Assembly: GCF_019468465.1 (NCBI RefSeq)
Contig: NZ_CP080520.1
Span: 1 to 27,026 of the forward strand
Source: Amycolatopsis sp. DSM 110486
GTDB taxonomy: Bacteria; Actinomycetota; Actinomycetes; Mycobacteriales; Pseudonocardiaceae
Length of the DNA stretch: 27,026 nt
Direction of reading: 5' to 3'
The translations under genes were made by a program, and so were the position numbers. Positions within the stretch are counted from its first letter, which is position 1. Every line of letters starts with the position of its first letter. Of this stretch, positions 1 through 6,194 are shown in pieces. Below the pieces are notes generated by a model, which was given only the letters and a program-made list of their open reading frames with translations, was not told where the DNA came from and made no database searches.

Positions 1-483
1 TGGCTCATCCGCCAGGCACAGAGCCACCCCGTCGCCGCCACCGCCGTCTCGCTCACGGCAGCAACAGTGACGACCGCGTCCGTGCTCGTCCTGGCGCCCG
101 CCACACCGCCGTCGCCGCCTGGTGCGTCTCCAGCGGGCCCTCAGCCAACGATGCCCCGCGCCCCCGCACCCACTACCTCCCCGACCGTGCCCGCGCCTGT
201 GCCCGTGCCGAGTCCGACAACCACTGCGCCCCGCGTCACGAGAACGTCCACCGCCCCCGCCCCGCCGCCCACATCTCCCTCTCCGCTGGACGTCGGCGCG
301 ATCGCCAGCAGTGTTTCGACCCTGCCGTTGGGATCCGTGAGCCCGACCGGCCGAGTGAGCGCGACAGCGGCGGCACCGTTCACCTCGGCCTCGGCCTCGG
401 TCACGGCTTCGGCCGCGCCGAACTGCGAGGTTCGGGTCGACGTCCGGGGCGTTCTACACGCCTGCGCTCCTGTCGACCGCTGA
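1..483 (+). CDS. Membrane-anchored Pro/Thr/Ser-rich protein, 3' part only
   Basis: The frame is open from base 1, so the 5' end lies outside the window; the GTG at 67 is probably internal. The visible part begins WLIRQAQSHP, continues with a hydrophobic Ala/Val/Thr stretch (about residues 11-35) that looks like one membrane helix, and then a long low-complexity Pro/Thr/Ser/Ala region typical of an extended extracytoplasmic linker. It ends in a short motif with two cysteines (NCEVRVDVRGVLHAC). I do not recognise the family. Its last 30 bases overlap, tail to tail, the 3' end of the serine integrase, so this may be the host gene at the left prophage junction, possibly with a C terminus supplied or changed by integration. 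It could also belong to the element. Confidence 0.55.
   Translation, partial: WLIRQAQSHPVAATAVSLTAATVTTASVLVLAPATPPSPPGASPAGPQPTMPRAPAPTTSPTVPAPVPVPSPTTTAPRVTRTSTAPAPPPTSPSPLDVGAIASSVSTLPLGSVSPTGRVSATAAAPFTSASASVTASAAPNCEVRVDVRGVLHACAPVDR
435..478. other. Candidate attachment-site half (attL/attR), speculative
   Basis: Seven-base inverted arms GGTCGAC (435-441) and GTCGACC (472-478) frame a 44-base segment centred on the integrase stop codon. Large serine recombinases use imperfect palindromic sites of about 40-50 bp next to int, and this is where the gene order says the prophage should end. Inside the arms the two halves agree poorly (about 11 of 22 positions), and such arms arise by chance in GC-rich DNA. 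Confidence 0.2.
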
Positions 484-1986
484 GTCCGGGGTGACGATGC
501 TGATGCGGTTGGGGTCGAACACCCTCGGCGCGGACGGGTCGAGCGAGCTGACGACGAGCCACCGGCCGCGCAGCGCGCGGGCCAACAGCGCGCGACGCTC
601 GGGCACAGTCGCGGCCTTCAACCGGGCACGCCACTCCTCGAGGGACTCGGCCGCCAGCTTCGGGGGCAGCTTCACCTCCGCGCTCTCCCCCAGCTCCACC
701 AGCTGAGCACGCAACCGAGCGATCTTCTTGTCCAGAGGCGCCACGGCGGCGTCGTAGCGGGCCAAGCTCATTTCCTCGCGGCCGAGTCGTGCCGAGAGCT
801 CGTTCGCCAGCTGCTCGGCGCGCGCCAGCTCGTCATGCACCAGCTGGCGCGCGTCGGCGGCCGCCTTGGTCGACGCCTCGATCGCAGCGGCGTGACGTGG
901 GTCGGAGAGGATGACCGCGATCAGCTCAAGCACGTGGCCATCGAGCGCACGCTGATCGACGCTGATGCGGCCACAGCCCCCGGCATGGGCGCGTGGTTGG
1001 CACCAGTACTGCCGCCGCACCGTGCCGTCCGGGTATGGCGCCATGTTCTTCCGCGGACGGCCCGTGAGGGTGTGCTTGCACACTCCGCAGTGGACGATCC
1101 CCGAACACAGGTAGGCCTCCGACGTCGGCCGGCCGCGGCGGCGCGACGAGTACAGCGAATGCAGGTCTTCCCACGTCCCCACATCGAAGATCGGCTCGAC
1201 GTCGACGAGCCGCTTCAACTCGCCGGGAACGTTCGGGTCCTCGCTGGGTTCGCGAAGCACTTCGTTTTGGTACACAGCGATTCCCGCGTTGCGTGGCCGC
1301 AACAGCAGTTGCCGAAGCGCTGTGCGCGTGAACGGCTTCCCGTTGACCGAGCGCAGCCCGGACCGGTTCCACTCGATCACGATGGCGTCTTGCGACTGGA
1401 ACGCGAGCACACGCTTGGCGGCGTCAGCGAGCGCGTCGGCTTCGGATTTACGGAGCGTCTTGTTGTCCTCGTTCCACCCGAACGCTCTTTGGCTGTTGTT
1501 GGTCTCGCCCTTCAACGCCTTCAGCCGCTTGCCGCGCTTGGTCTTCGTCGAGGTGCGGTCGCTCTCGTAGGCAGCAGTGTTGAGCTGGTCCCGAAACGCC
1601 TTCTTCCCGCTCGGCGTGGTCAGGTCGTACTCGCCTTCCGAGTCGAGCACGAGCAGCCCGCGCTCGGCGGCGGAGATCAGCCGCTCGCCCTCGATCGGCC
1701 GGCGCGAGAACCGCGCCAGGTCGAACACGATCACGCCATCGCTGGCGCCGGTTTCCAGGCGCTGCATGAGTTCGTCCCAGTCGGGTCGCTTCACGCGTGG
1801 GTTCCACGCGCTCCGGCCGCGGTCGGCGTCGAGCACCTTGCCGACCTTCGCGCCGATGTCCACGAGACGGGCCTTGCAGTCGGCCACCTGCCCCTCAACC
1901 GAACGCTGCCGCTCGTCGCCGAGCCGACTCACCCTGGCGTAGACGTCGAGCACCAGGCCGTCACGCACCCGTTTCCTTGCCACCAT
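454..1986 (-). CDS. int: Large serine recombinase (phage integrase)
   Basis: This 510-residue protein catalyses site-specific integration and excision of the element. The N-terminal resolvase domain (about 10-155) has the nucleophile motif VYARVS with Ser20 and the Arg-containing DLARFSRRPIEGERLI segment near residues 89-104. A recombinase domain follows (about 155-265). A zinc ribbon has Cys300/Cys303 and Cys329/Cys338 (CGVC and a later CX8C), and a long charged helix at about 370-430 is the expected coiled coil that controls directionality. The length is normal for the large serine integrase family. The ATG at 1986 is preceded by GGGAGG at good spacing. The gene reads leftward, away from the late genes. 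Its stop lies 30 bases inside the 3' end of the convergent rightward gene. No excision directionality factor is recognisable in the window. Confidence 0.96.
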   Translation of the reverse strand: MVARKRVRDGLVLDVYARVSRLGDERQRSVEGQVADCKARLVDIGAKVGKVLDADRGRSAWNPRVKRPDWDELMQRLETGASDGVIVFDLARFSRRPIEGERLISAAERGLLVLDSEGEYDLTTPSGKKAFRDQLNTAAYESDRTSTKTKRGKRLKALKGETNNSQRAFGWNEDNKTLRKSEADALADAAKRVLAFQSQDAIVIEWNRSGLRSVNGKPFTRTALRQLLLRPRNAGIAVYQNEVLREPSEDPNVPGELKRLVDVEPIFDVGTWEDLHSLYSSRRRGRPTSEAYLCSGIVHCGVCKHTLTGRPRKNMAPYPDGTVRRQYWCQPRAHAGGCGRISVDQRALDGHVLELIAVILSDPRHAAAIEASTKAAADARQLVHDELARAEQLANELSARLGREEMSLARYDAAVAPLDKKIARLRAQLVELGESAEVKLPPKLAAESLEEWRARLKAATVPERRALLARALRGRWLVVSSLDPSAPRVFDPNRISIVTPDSAVDRSAGV

Positions 1987-2006
1987 GTACCCTCCCGTTC
2001 TAGGGT

Positions 2007-2039
2007 AACTTATAGCAGGTTTACCGGCGTCAACGCCAA
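2007..2039 (-). promoter_or_regulatory. Candidate promoter of the integrase
   Basis: Read on the minus strand, TTGACG (2033-2028) and TTGGCG (2039-2034) lie upstream of TATAAG (2014-2009) and of the overlapping TAAGTT (2012-2007). TTGACG to TAAGTT gives a 15-base spacer, TTGGCG to TATAAG gives 19; neither is ideal. The segment is clearly more AT-rich than its surroundings and ends about 20 bases before the integrase start. Palindromes overlap the promoter elements, so repression is plausible. Confidence 0.4.
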
Positions 2040-2074
2040 TTTAGTAACACTGGTCTGACCAGGGGAAACCTGCT
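2014..2074. repeat. Nested inverted repeats upstream of integrase
   Basis: Perfect 9-base arms AGCAGGTTT (2014-2022) and AAACCTGCT (2066-2074) enclose two smaller perfect palindromes: GGCGT-CA-ACGCC (2026-2037) and TGGTC-T-GACCA (2051-2061). Three symmetric elements in 61 bases, overlapping the int promoter, look like repressor or integrase-control sites. The position argues against this being the prophage end, since phage genes continue on the far side. Confidence 0.5.
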
Positions 2075-2142
2075 GGCAACGACAGCCAGCGGGGCCGTCG
2101 CCGACCGGCGACAGTCACCCGCTCCCACCTTCGGGGGCACGA

Positions 2143-2430
2143 ATGATCACCTACACCGAGTTCCACCAGATCGCCGTCGAGCACGGCCCGAACATCGCCG
2201 GTGCCCGTGTCCTCGAGGACGGCGTCACCGTCGAGGACACCGTCGTCTGGTGGCGCCGATACGAGGACGAGCACCCCCCGCACGTCTACTCGAGCTATTG
2301 CTGGTGCGACCCCGAGTGGAACGCCGAGGCCGGCTACATGGCGCACCGCGGCGCGCAGCCGATCCAGTTCGCCGCGCACGCCAACGACCTCGTCGACCCC
2401 GAGGGCATCCCGGCCGAGGACCACCGGTAA
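2143..2430 (+). CDS. Small acidic protein, unknown function
   Basis: The protein has 95 residues and no membrane segment or signal peptide. It is rich in acidic and aromatic residues (motifs VVWWRRYEDEHPPHVYSSYCW and CDPEWN), with two Cys close together (CWC). The ATG at 2143 has GGGGGC a few bases upstream; a start further upstream is unlikely because the region is the palindromic control segment. It diverges from int and is followed at short distance by a small membrane-protein gene reading the same way, so the two may form one transcript ending at the terminator at 2731. I do not recognise the family. Amino-acid composition looks like a real protein, unlike the overlapping frames. Confidence 0.6.
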   Translation: MITYTEFHQIAVEHGPNIAGARVLEDGVTVEDTVVWWRRYEDEHPPHVYSSYCWCDPEWNAEAGYMAHRGAQPIQFAAHANDLVDPEGIPAEDHR

Positions 2431-2503
2431 GCCCGCTCAGTCGGTAACGCCAATGGTGATCAACGCGACGCTTCTGGGCAGACCTCACGGAAGGCCCAGA
2501 CCA

Positions 2504-2707
2504 GTGGACGCCACAACGAAACGCCTGACGATCATCCTCGCCACGATCTTGATCGTCGGCGTGGCGATCGTCGTCACCATCATCTCCGTCAACAACAGCA
2601 ACCGCGCGGACGACAAGGCGCGCCAGGACCAACAGCAGCACCAGGAGCAGGTGGACTCGATCTACGAGCAGTGCACGCACGGCGGCACCACCGGTTGGCA
2701 GTGCTGA
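2504..2707 (+). CDS. Small single-helix membrane protein
   Basis: The 67-residue protein has an N-terminal basic stretch (DATTKR), a strong membrane helix rich in Ile/Val/Leu (about residues 8-28), and a polar tail with Gln/Asp/Lys (RQDQQQHQEQ), ending in a small C-terminal segment with two Cys (EQCTHGG...WQC). The chosen start is GTG at 2504, with GGAAGG nine bases upstream; an ATG at 2453 in the same frame would add 17 residues but has no clear ribosome site. The arrangement suggests a membrane anchor with a short extracytoplasmic tail. Function unknown. A strong terminator follows 23 bases after the stop. Confidence 0.6.
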   Translation: MDATTKRLTIILATILIVGVAIVVTIISVNNSNRADDKARQDQQQHQEQVDSIYEQCTHGGTTGWQC

Positions 2708-2730
2708 GCCGGCCCCAACGGCGCAACTCG

Positions 2731-2764
2731 ACGGCCCCCGCCATCGCGAGATGGAGGGGGCCGT
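2731..2764 (+). terminator. Intrinsic terminator
   Basis: A 15-base stem (2731-2745 with 2750-2764, one mismatch) closes a GCGA tetraloop and is followed by TTTGGTT. It ends the rightward 2143-2707 unit. Read on the other strand it lies about 80 bases past the HD gene and may serve there too, though without a T-run. Confidence 0.8.
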
Positions 2765-2846
2765 TTTGGTTGATCAGGCGGTCTTGAGCAAGACCATCCG
2801 CGAGGCCATGCCGTAGACGTTGCCGCGCGAAGGCTTCCCGCTCTGC

Positions 2847-3407
2847 TCAGCGGTCCCGCCACGCCAGCGGGGACATGGTGACGGCGGCCTCGGCGATACG
2901 TCGAGCCGTCTCGGTCGAGAGGCCCTTGCGAGCGGAGTCGATCCACCCGGCGACGCGCTCAACTCCGATATCCCGGTACTCGACGGCTTGGAGAAGCATT
3001 TCGAGCTTGTCCGCGTCCTTCGCGCACCGCGCTTCGAGCGTCTCCCTGGACTCGAATTCGTCCACCGCGGTCCGGACCACATCGCGGGAGGTGGCCGGCA
3101 GGGCGGCTGTCTGGTCGGCGGTGATCTCGCGAGGCTCGGGCTTGCTCATGTACTTGGCCGCAGTGTGCGGGATGTCCCCCGTTCGGGTCTCCTGCGTGTC
3201 GTGCCAGAGTGCCAGGAACGCGGCCCGCTCCGGACTCCCGCCTTCCTCCGCAGCGAGCAGCGCCGCGATCTGGGCGGCGCGCAAGCTGTGTTCGGCGACC
3301 GATTCGGGATCGCGGATGCCGACGTGCCACCACCCCGTGCGGCGGATGCGCTTAAGCAACCCGAGCTCGTAGCCGAACGCGGCGAGTGCGGTGGGCTCGT
3401 CTGGCAT
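2847..3407 (-). CDS. HD-domain phosphohydrolase (YfbR/HD_3-like nucleotidase)
   Basis: The 186-residue protein is a single HD domain. Visible metal ligands are His40 (SVAEHSLRAA), His69-Asp70 (LWHDTQETRTGDIP) and Asp131 (CAKDADKLE), the H...HD...D pattern; Arg18/Arg22-type residues precede it as in the 5'-deoxynucleotidase YfbR family. Members of this superfamily hydrolyse phosphate from nucleotides, so the likely substrate is a (deoxy)nucleoside monophosphate; the exact one cannot be read from sequence. I chose ATG 3407 because GGGAGA lies directly upstream; an in-frame start at 3476 would run into the preceding gene. It lies 10 bases downstream of the XRE regulator gene and is surely cotranscribed with it. 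As an integrase-proximal accessory gene it may serve the host, the phage or defence. Confidence 0.85.
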   Translation of the reverse strand: MPDEPTALAAFGYELGLLKRIRRTGWWHVGIRDPESVAEHSLRAAQIAALLAAEEGGSPERAAFLALWHDTQETRTGDIPHTAAKYMSKPEPREITADQTAALPATSRDVVRTAVDEFESRETLEARCAKDADKLEMLLQAVEYRDIGVERVAGWIDSARKGLSTETARRIAEAAVTMSPLAWRDR

Positions 3408-3417
3408 GAAGTTCTCC

Positions 3418-4536
3418 CTATCGGTCGGCGAGACGCAGAGCGTAGTGAAGGCCGGCGACCTGGTCACGTCCGTCACGCGTCAGCACATCGGCGGAGGTGA
3501 GCACCTCCAGCGCGCCGGCCAGTGCGTCACGCGCGGCGGAGCGTTCAGTCAGCAGAGCCGGACGGCTGGCCACGAGTGTGTGCACGGTGTGCAAGTTGAG
3601 CGGCAGGTGCGGAGAGGTCGGGTCAAGGCGGCTCACCAGGTGGTGGAACAGCCGTACGCCAGCCCACGACCTCGTGTCATCCGCGGCCATGAAGGCGTCG
3701 TCGGTCTGGTCGTCGGGGAGCTCGCCGATCCAGTGCGCCCAGTAGTTGAGGTTCGCCAGCTCGGCGCGCGAACCGGTGGTGCGCGTGACGAAGTCGTGAA
3801 GGTGGGAGCTGTCGCCGGTTGAGGCAAGCGCGACGGACGCCGAGCGAGCTTCGAGCAGGCTGGTCACGTCGCCGTCGGCGATCGGGCGGTGGCCGGCGCT
3901 TGCCCATTCGCGGCGCAGCCACTCGGCCACCTGGTCGCGCTGGTCGAAGCCGAGCAGGTACACCGCTTGTCGCCGCAGTAGCGCCGCATCGGTGTGCACG
4001 CCGCGTTCCGCGACGGTCATCAGGTGGTCAAAGAACCGGGTGCGCTCGTCGGCGCCCATCGTGGGGCCAGAGGCGACCGGACCACGGCGCGGAACCTTCG
4101 GCGTGAACACGTTCAGCTCTTGCGGCAGGTGCCCGGTGAAGGGCCACGTGATCAGGTTCGTGAGCGTCTTGCGGTGCACGTTCGCGGCCAACGGATGCAA
4201 CTCGGGGTCAACCCACGAGCCTCCGGCGGCGATCCCGGTCGACAGGACGAGATCGGCCTCGACGGCCGCGCGCAGGTGCCGGCCGGTAGACGGCGGGGCT
4301 CCGAGCCGGGGCAGCCGGGCGGACAGCCGAATGAAGTCCCCCGCGGGCATCGCAGACAGTGGACGGCGCCCCGATTCCCACCCTTGGACCGTGCTCCCGT
4401 CGACCGCGAGACGTTCGGCGAGCCGCTCTTGCGTCAGCCCGGCGGACTGGCGTGCGAGCTTGAGGACGTAGCCGGTCACGATGCCCGTTGAACGGGAACC
4501 CTGACTGCCGGTCAGTGTTGCCGTTGCTCCGCTCAC
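3418..4536 (-). CDS. XRE-family regulator with long C-terminal helical domain
   Basis: The 372-residue protein has an N-terminal Cro/cI-type helix-turn-helix (about 22-62; LTQERLAERLAVDGSTVQGW, then ESGRRPL). Roughly 300 residues of mostly helical sequence follow, including several Leu/Ala-rich helices that resemble the TPR-like sensor halves of actinobacterial XRE regulators. The start is GTG 4536, with GGAG seven bases upstream; an upstream ATG at 4662 is possible but adds a basic, low-quality stretch that crosses the divergent promoter. It is the first gene of a two-gene unit with the HD phosphohydrolase and probably controls that unit. It differs from small phage CI repressors by its size, so a lysogeny role is not assumed. 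Confidence 0.85.
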   Translation of the reverse strand: MSGATATLTGSQGSRSTGIVTGYVLKLARQSAGLTQERLAERLAVDGSTVQGWESGRRPLSAMPAGDFIRLSARLPRLGAPPSTGRHLRAAVEADLVLSTGIAAGGSWVDPELHPLAANVHRKTLTNLITWPFTGHLPQELNVFTPKVPRRGPVASGPTMGADERTRFFDHLMTVAERGVHTDAALLRRQAVYLLGFDQRDQVAEWLRREWASAGHRPIADGDVTSLLEARSASVALASTGDSSHLHDFVTRTTGSRAELANLNYWAHWIGELPDDQTDDAFMAADDTRSWAGVRLFHHLVSRLDPTSPHLPLNLHTVHTLVASRPALLTERSAARDALAGALEVLTSADVLTRDGRDQVAGLHYALRLADR

Positions 4537-4591
4537 GGTTCGCTCCAGGTCTGGACGATTCCGGTCGAACCGCACCCGCACTCGCAGTCCG

Positions 4592-4620
4592 TTCTGCCTA
4601 CTCCCTGGTGATCGTAGCGT
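4592..4620. promoter_or_regulatory. Divergent promoter region between XRE and zinc-finger genes
   Basis: Leftward: TACGAT (4616-4611) fits the actinobacterial TANNNT -10, with an unclear -35. Rightward: TAGCGT (4615-4620) with TTCTGC (4592-4597) at 17 bases. The two -10 elements overlap by two bases, so the two directions would compete. This is pattern matching only. Confidence 0.35.
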
Positions 4621-4679
4621 CACTCCACGGTATTTCGGGATGGCTCTGAACAGCCAGAACACGACGGGAGTGACCGGTC

Positions 4680-4967
4680 ATGACGGCGTTGATCTACATC
4701 GACCCGGCGGCGATACACCCCGTGATCAACGGCGTGTGGCACCGCACGAGCCTCGCGGCGATCCCCGCGCCCGGCGAGGGCATCACGATGCTCTGCGGCG
4801 CGACCGCGGCCGCCGAATTCGAGCCGCTCGACCAGCGCACCGCGCACGGCGTGCCGACGCAGTGCCCGTACTGCGACGTGGCGTATCGCCGCGCCCTCGG
4901 CTGGACCATCCCGCCGAACCACCCTGGCCTGCGCCGCGGGCCGCGACCGCTCCCCCGGCGGCCCTGA
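4680..4967 (+). CDS. Small zinc-finger-like protein
   Basis: The 95-residue protein has a Cys at about 39 (TMLCGATAAAEFEP) and a CPYC pair at about 62-65 (PTQCPYCDVAYRR), with His residues nearby (IHPV, VWHRT), so a metal-binding fold is likely. It ends in a basic, Pro-rich tail (HPGLRRGPRPLPRRP). Small proteins of this layout (CG...W/P-T-CxxC...YRR) are common in actinobacterial genomes, near XRE regulators and mobile DNA; their function is not known to me. The ATG at 4680 follows GGGAG at normal distance. It diverges from the XRE gene, and its stop overlaps the start of the next short ORF (TGATG). Confidence 0.7.
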   Translation: MTALIYIDPAAIHPVINGVWHRTSLAAIPAPGEGITMLCGATAAAEFEPLDQRTAHGVPTQCPYCDVAYRRALGWTIPPNHPGLRRGPRPLPRRP

Positions 4968-5056
4968 TGGGCAAGTGGGTCCCCGATGACGGCTCGGTGG
5001 TCTATGACGGCAACCCCGAGACCGGCGACGACGAGTCGCACGCCGACGACGAATAG
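4967..5056 (+). CDS. Very short acidic ORF coupled to zinc-finger gene
   Basis: The frame encodes 29 residues, MGKWVPDDGSVVYDG followed by an Asp/Glu-rich tail. Its ATG shares a base with the preceding stop (TGATG), the usual layout for translational coupling. There is no domain to recognise. It could be a real coupled microprotein or simply an open frame. Confidence 0.35.
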   Translation: MGKWVPDDGSVVYDGNPETGDDESHADDE

Positions 5057-5089
5057 AACTCCCGGCCGCCCACCCGCACCGCCCGATCT

Positions 5090-5129
5090 CCGGCCGCCGC
5101 GTTGTGCCCCGACCCGACGCGGCGGCCGG
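5090..5129 (+). terminator. Long perfect GC hairpin, possible terminator
   Basis: Thirteen paired bases (5090-5102 with 5117-5129) enclose a 14-base loop. There is no T-run, so this may be a weak or factor-assisted terminator. It lies between the zinc-finger unit and the next small gene. Confidence 0.45.
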
Positions 5130-5173
5130 GTTCCACCCTGCCCATTTTTCGAGAACACCGAGAGAGGAAGCAG

Positions 5174-5323
5174 ATGGCGAGGGAACGCAATACCGCCGGG
5201 ACCGGGCCGACCCGGCCGGTATCCGGTAAGGACAATCGGACGACCCGGCCGACGGAAGACAACCGCACCCCACAGCCCCGGCCGATCCAGCCGCCGCCGC
5301 CGGACGACAGGCCGAAGAAGTGA
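5174..5323 (+). CDS. Short disordered protein
   Basis: The protein has 49 residues and is hydrophilic and low-complexity, rich in Arg/Thr/Pro/Asn, with repeated TRP/NRT elements (PTRPVSGKDNRTTRP, EDNRTPQP) and a C-terminal Pro run (IQPPPPDDRPKK). GAGAGGAAG immediately precedes the ATG at 5174, which is a strong ribosome site and the main reason to believe it is translated. Its stop overlaps the GTG of the next ORF by four bases. Function unknown. Confidence 0.5.
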   Translation: MARERNTAGTGPTRPVSGKDNRTTRPTEDNRTPQPRPIQPPPPDDRPKK

Positions 5324-5514
5324 CCGGGCCTGCGAACCGGCCCCGCGACCCCCGCAGCTGCCTCGCCGGGGGCCGGGAGGGCAACTGGGTGTTCGGGCCG
5401 TTGGAAAGTGGGCCGCCACGGCAGCCGACCGGGCCGACACGCCCGGGCGGTGGCTACCGGTCGAGCCGGTTCCGATGGCGTCCGGACCCGCCGGCGCCGG
5501 ACGGCGAGGACTGA
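5320..5514 (+). CDS. Short Gly/Pro/Arg-rich protein, GTG start
   Basis: The frame encodes 64 residues beginning at GTG 5320, in a GTGA overlap with the preceding stop, so translation would be coupled. Composition is Pro/Gly/Arg with a few aromatic residues (GNWVFGPLESG, GGYRSSRFRWRPD). There is no recognised domain. The next gene's promoter -35 element overlaps its stop. Supported by arrangement only. Confidence 0.4.
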   Translation: MTGPANRPRDPRSCLAGGREGNWVFGPLESGPPRQPTGPTRPGGGYRSSRFRWRPDPPAPDGED

Positions 5515-5540
5515 CGGCGCAGGCACGCACGGGTTACCAT
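5511..5540 (+). promoter_or_regulatory. Promoter for a leaderless winged-helix gene
   Basis: CTGACG (5511-5516) and TACCAT (5535-5540) are separated by 18 bases and match actinobacterial -35/-10 consensus. The ATG follows the -10 by only six bases, so the transcript would start at or next to the ATG, with no leader or ribosome site. Confidence 0.6.
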
Positions 5541-5546
5541 CTGGTC

Positions 5547-5789
5547 ATGCGGACAGCCCGGGAAATGGACAAGCTGGCGTCGGCATTCCTCGGTGGCGGC
5601 CAGGAGGCACGCTTCTCGGCCGCGGATCTGCGCGCCGCAGTCGGCGTGCACAACGCGCGCCTCTATCCCCTGCTGCAGACGATGCGGCAACGCGGTTGGA
5701 TCACCGACGAATGGCCCAAGACCGACCCGTTTCGTCCGCACTGCTACATGCTCACCGAACGCGGCCGGGAAGAACTCTCGGACGCGTAG
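5547..5789 (+). CDS. Small winged-helix DNA-binding protein (PadR-like)
   Basis: The 80-residue protein is essentially one winged helix-turn-helix: a first helix (MDKLASAFLGG), a recognition region (FSAADLRAAVGVHNARLYPL, then LQTMRQRGWI), a wing (TDEWPKTDPFRPHCYML) and a closing TERGREEL motif. YPLL...RGWI and LTERGREEL are typical of PadR/MarR-type regulators. It lacks the C-terminal dimerisation helix of full-length PadR proteins. ATG 5547 is chosen because a well-placed promoter ends six bases before it; extending upstream would pass through other small ORFs. It likely regulates a nearby promoter. It is followed by a perfect terminator hairpin. Confidence 0.75.
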   Translation: MRTAREMDKLASAFLGGGQEARFSAADLRAAVGVHNARLYPLLQTMRQRGWITDEWPKTDPFRPHCYMLTERGREELSDA

Positions 5790-5817
5790 TGGGTCGCCGG
5801 GCCCGCCCTCAAACCAC

Positions 5818-5862
5818 AATGAACCCCCGCCGCCCGCATCACGCAGGCGGCGGGGGTTCATT
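5818..5862. terminator. Bidirectional terminator hairpin
   Basis: A perfect 17-base stem (5818-5834 with 5846-5862) encloses an 11-base loop. It ends the rightward winged-helix gene and, read leftward, is a second barrier after the late operon. Confidence 0.75.
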
Positions 5863-5901
5863 GCAGTGCGCCGAGGTGGCGCCGTCGGTACGGTTCGAGC
5901 G

Positions 5902-5941
5902 CGGGCCCGGCGCCACCCTCCCCCTTGGTGCGCCGGGCCCG
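5902..5941 (-). terminator. Late-operon terminator hairpin
   Basis: An 11-base GC stem (5902-5912 with 5931-5941) starts 8 bases past the stop of the holin-like gene, the last gene of the leftward late block. No T-run is visible. Together with 5818-5862 it insulates the accessory region. Confidence 0.6.
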
Positions 5942-5948
5942 TCCTTGA

Positions 5949-6194
5949 TCAGCTCGGCGGGTTGTTGGGCTTCGCGCGGGCGACGGCGGTCGTGCCGAGC
6001 AGACCGCCACCGACGGCGATGATCAGCGCCGCGGTGGTGCCGTCGATGTGCACGCCGATGGCCGCCAGGACGCCGACCACGGCCGGGACGGTGAGGTAGC
6101 CCCACAGCCCGGCGATCGCCTTGCGGTAGCGGCCGGGCGCCGTACGGGCCCACGCGGTGAGCTTCTGCCAGCGCCCGGGGGTCGAGTCAGGCAC
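5949..6194 (-). CDS. Holin-like membrane protein
   Basis: The 81-residue protein has a basic, amphipathic N-terminal third (RWQKLTAWARTAPGRYRKA) and two closely spaced hydrophobic helices (about 32-46 and 54-71; LTVPAVVGVLAAIGV and AALIIAVGGGLLG) joined by a short HIDGT turn, then a short polar tail. Size, two helices and position directly after the endolysin gene fit a phage holin, which forms the membrane lesions that release or activate the lysin. The start is GTG 6194, overlapping the lysin stop by 8 bases. Assignment is from topology and context, not from a diagnostic motif. It is the last gene of the late block. Confidence 0.7.
   Translation of the reverse strand: MPDSTPGRWQKLTAWARTAPGRYRKAIAGLWGYLTVPAVVGVLAAIGVHIDGTTAALIIAVGGGLLGTTAVARAKPNNPPS

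Noticed and set aside
835..2058. Rightward open frame of about 400 codons opposite the integrase
   Set aside because: It covers the catalytic integrase codons in antisense and reads through the integrase promoter; composition is not protein-like.
2014..2074. The int-upstream palindromes as the prophage attachment site
   Set aside because: Phage structural genes lie on the far side of int from the int 3' end, so an end at this place would put them outside the prophage. Kept only as a control region.
2225..2680. Leftward open frame opposite the two small accessory genes
   Set aside because: Arg/Asp-rich antisense frame with no ribosome site; it crosses both rightward genes.
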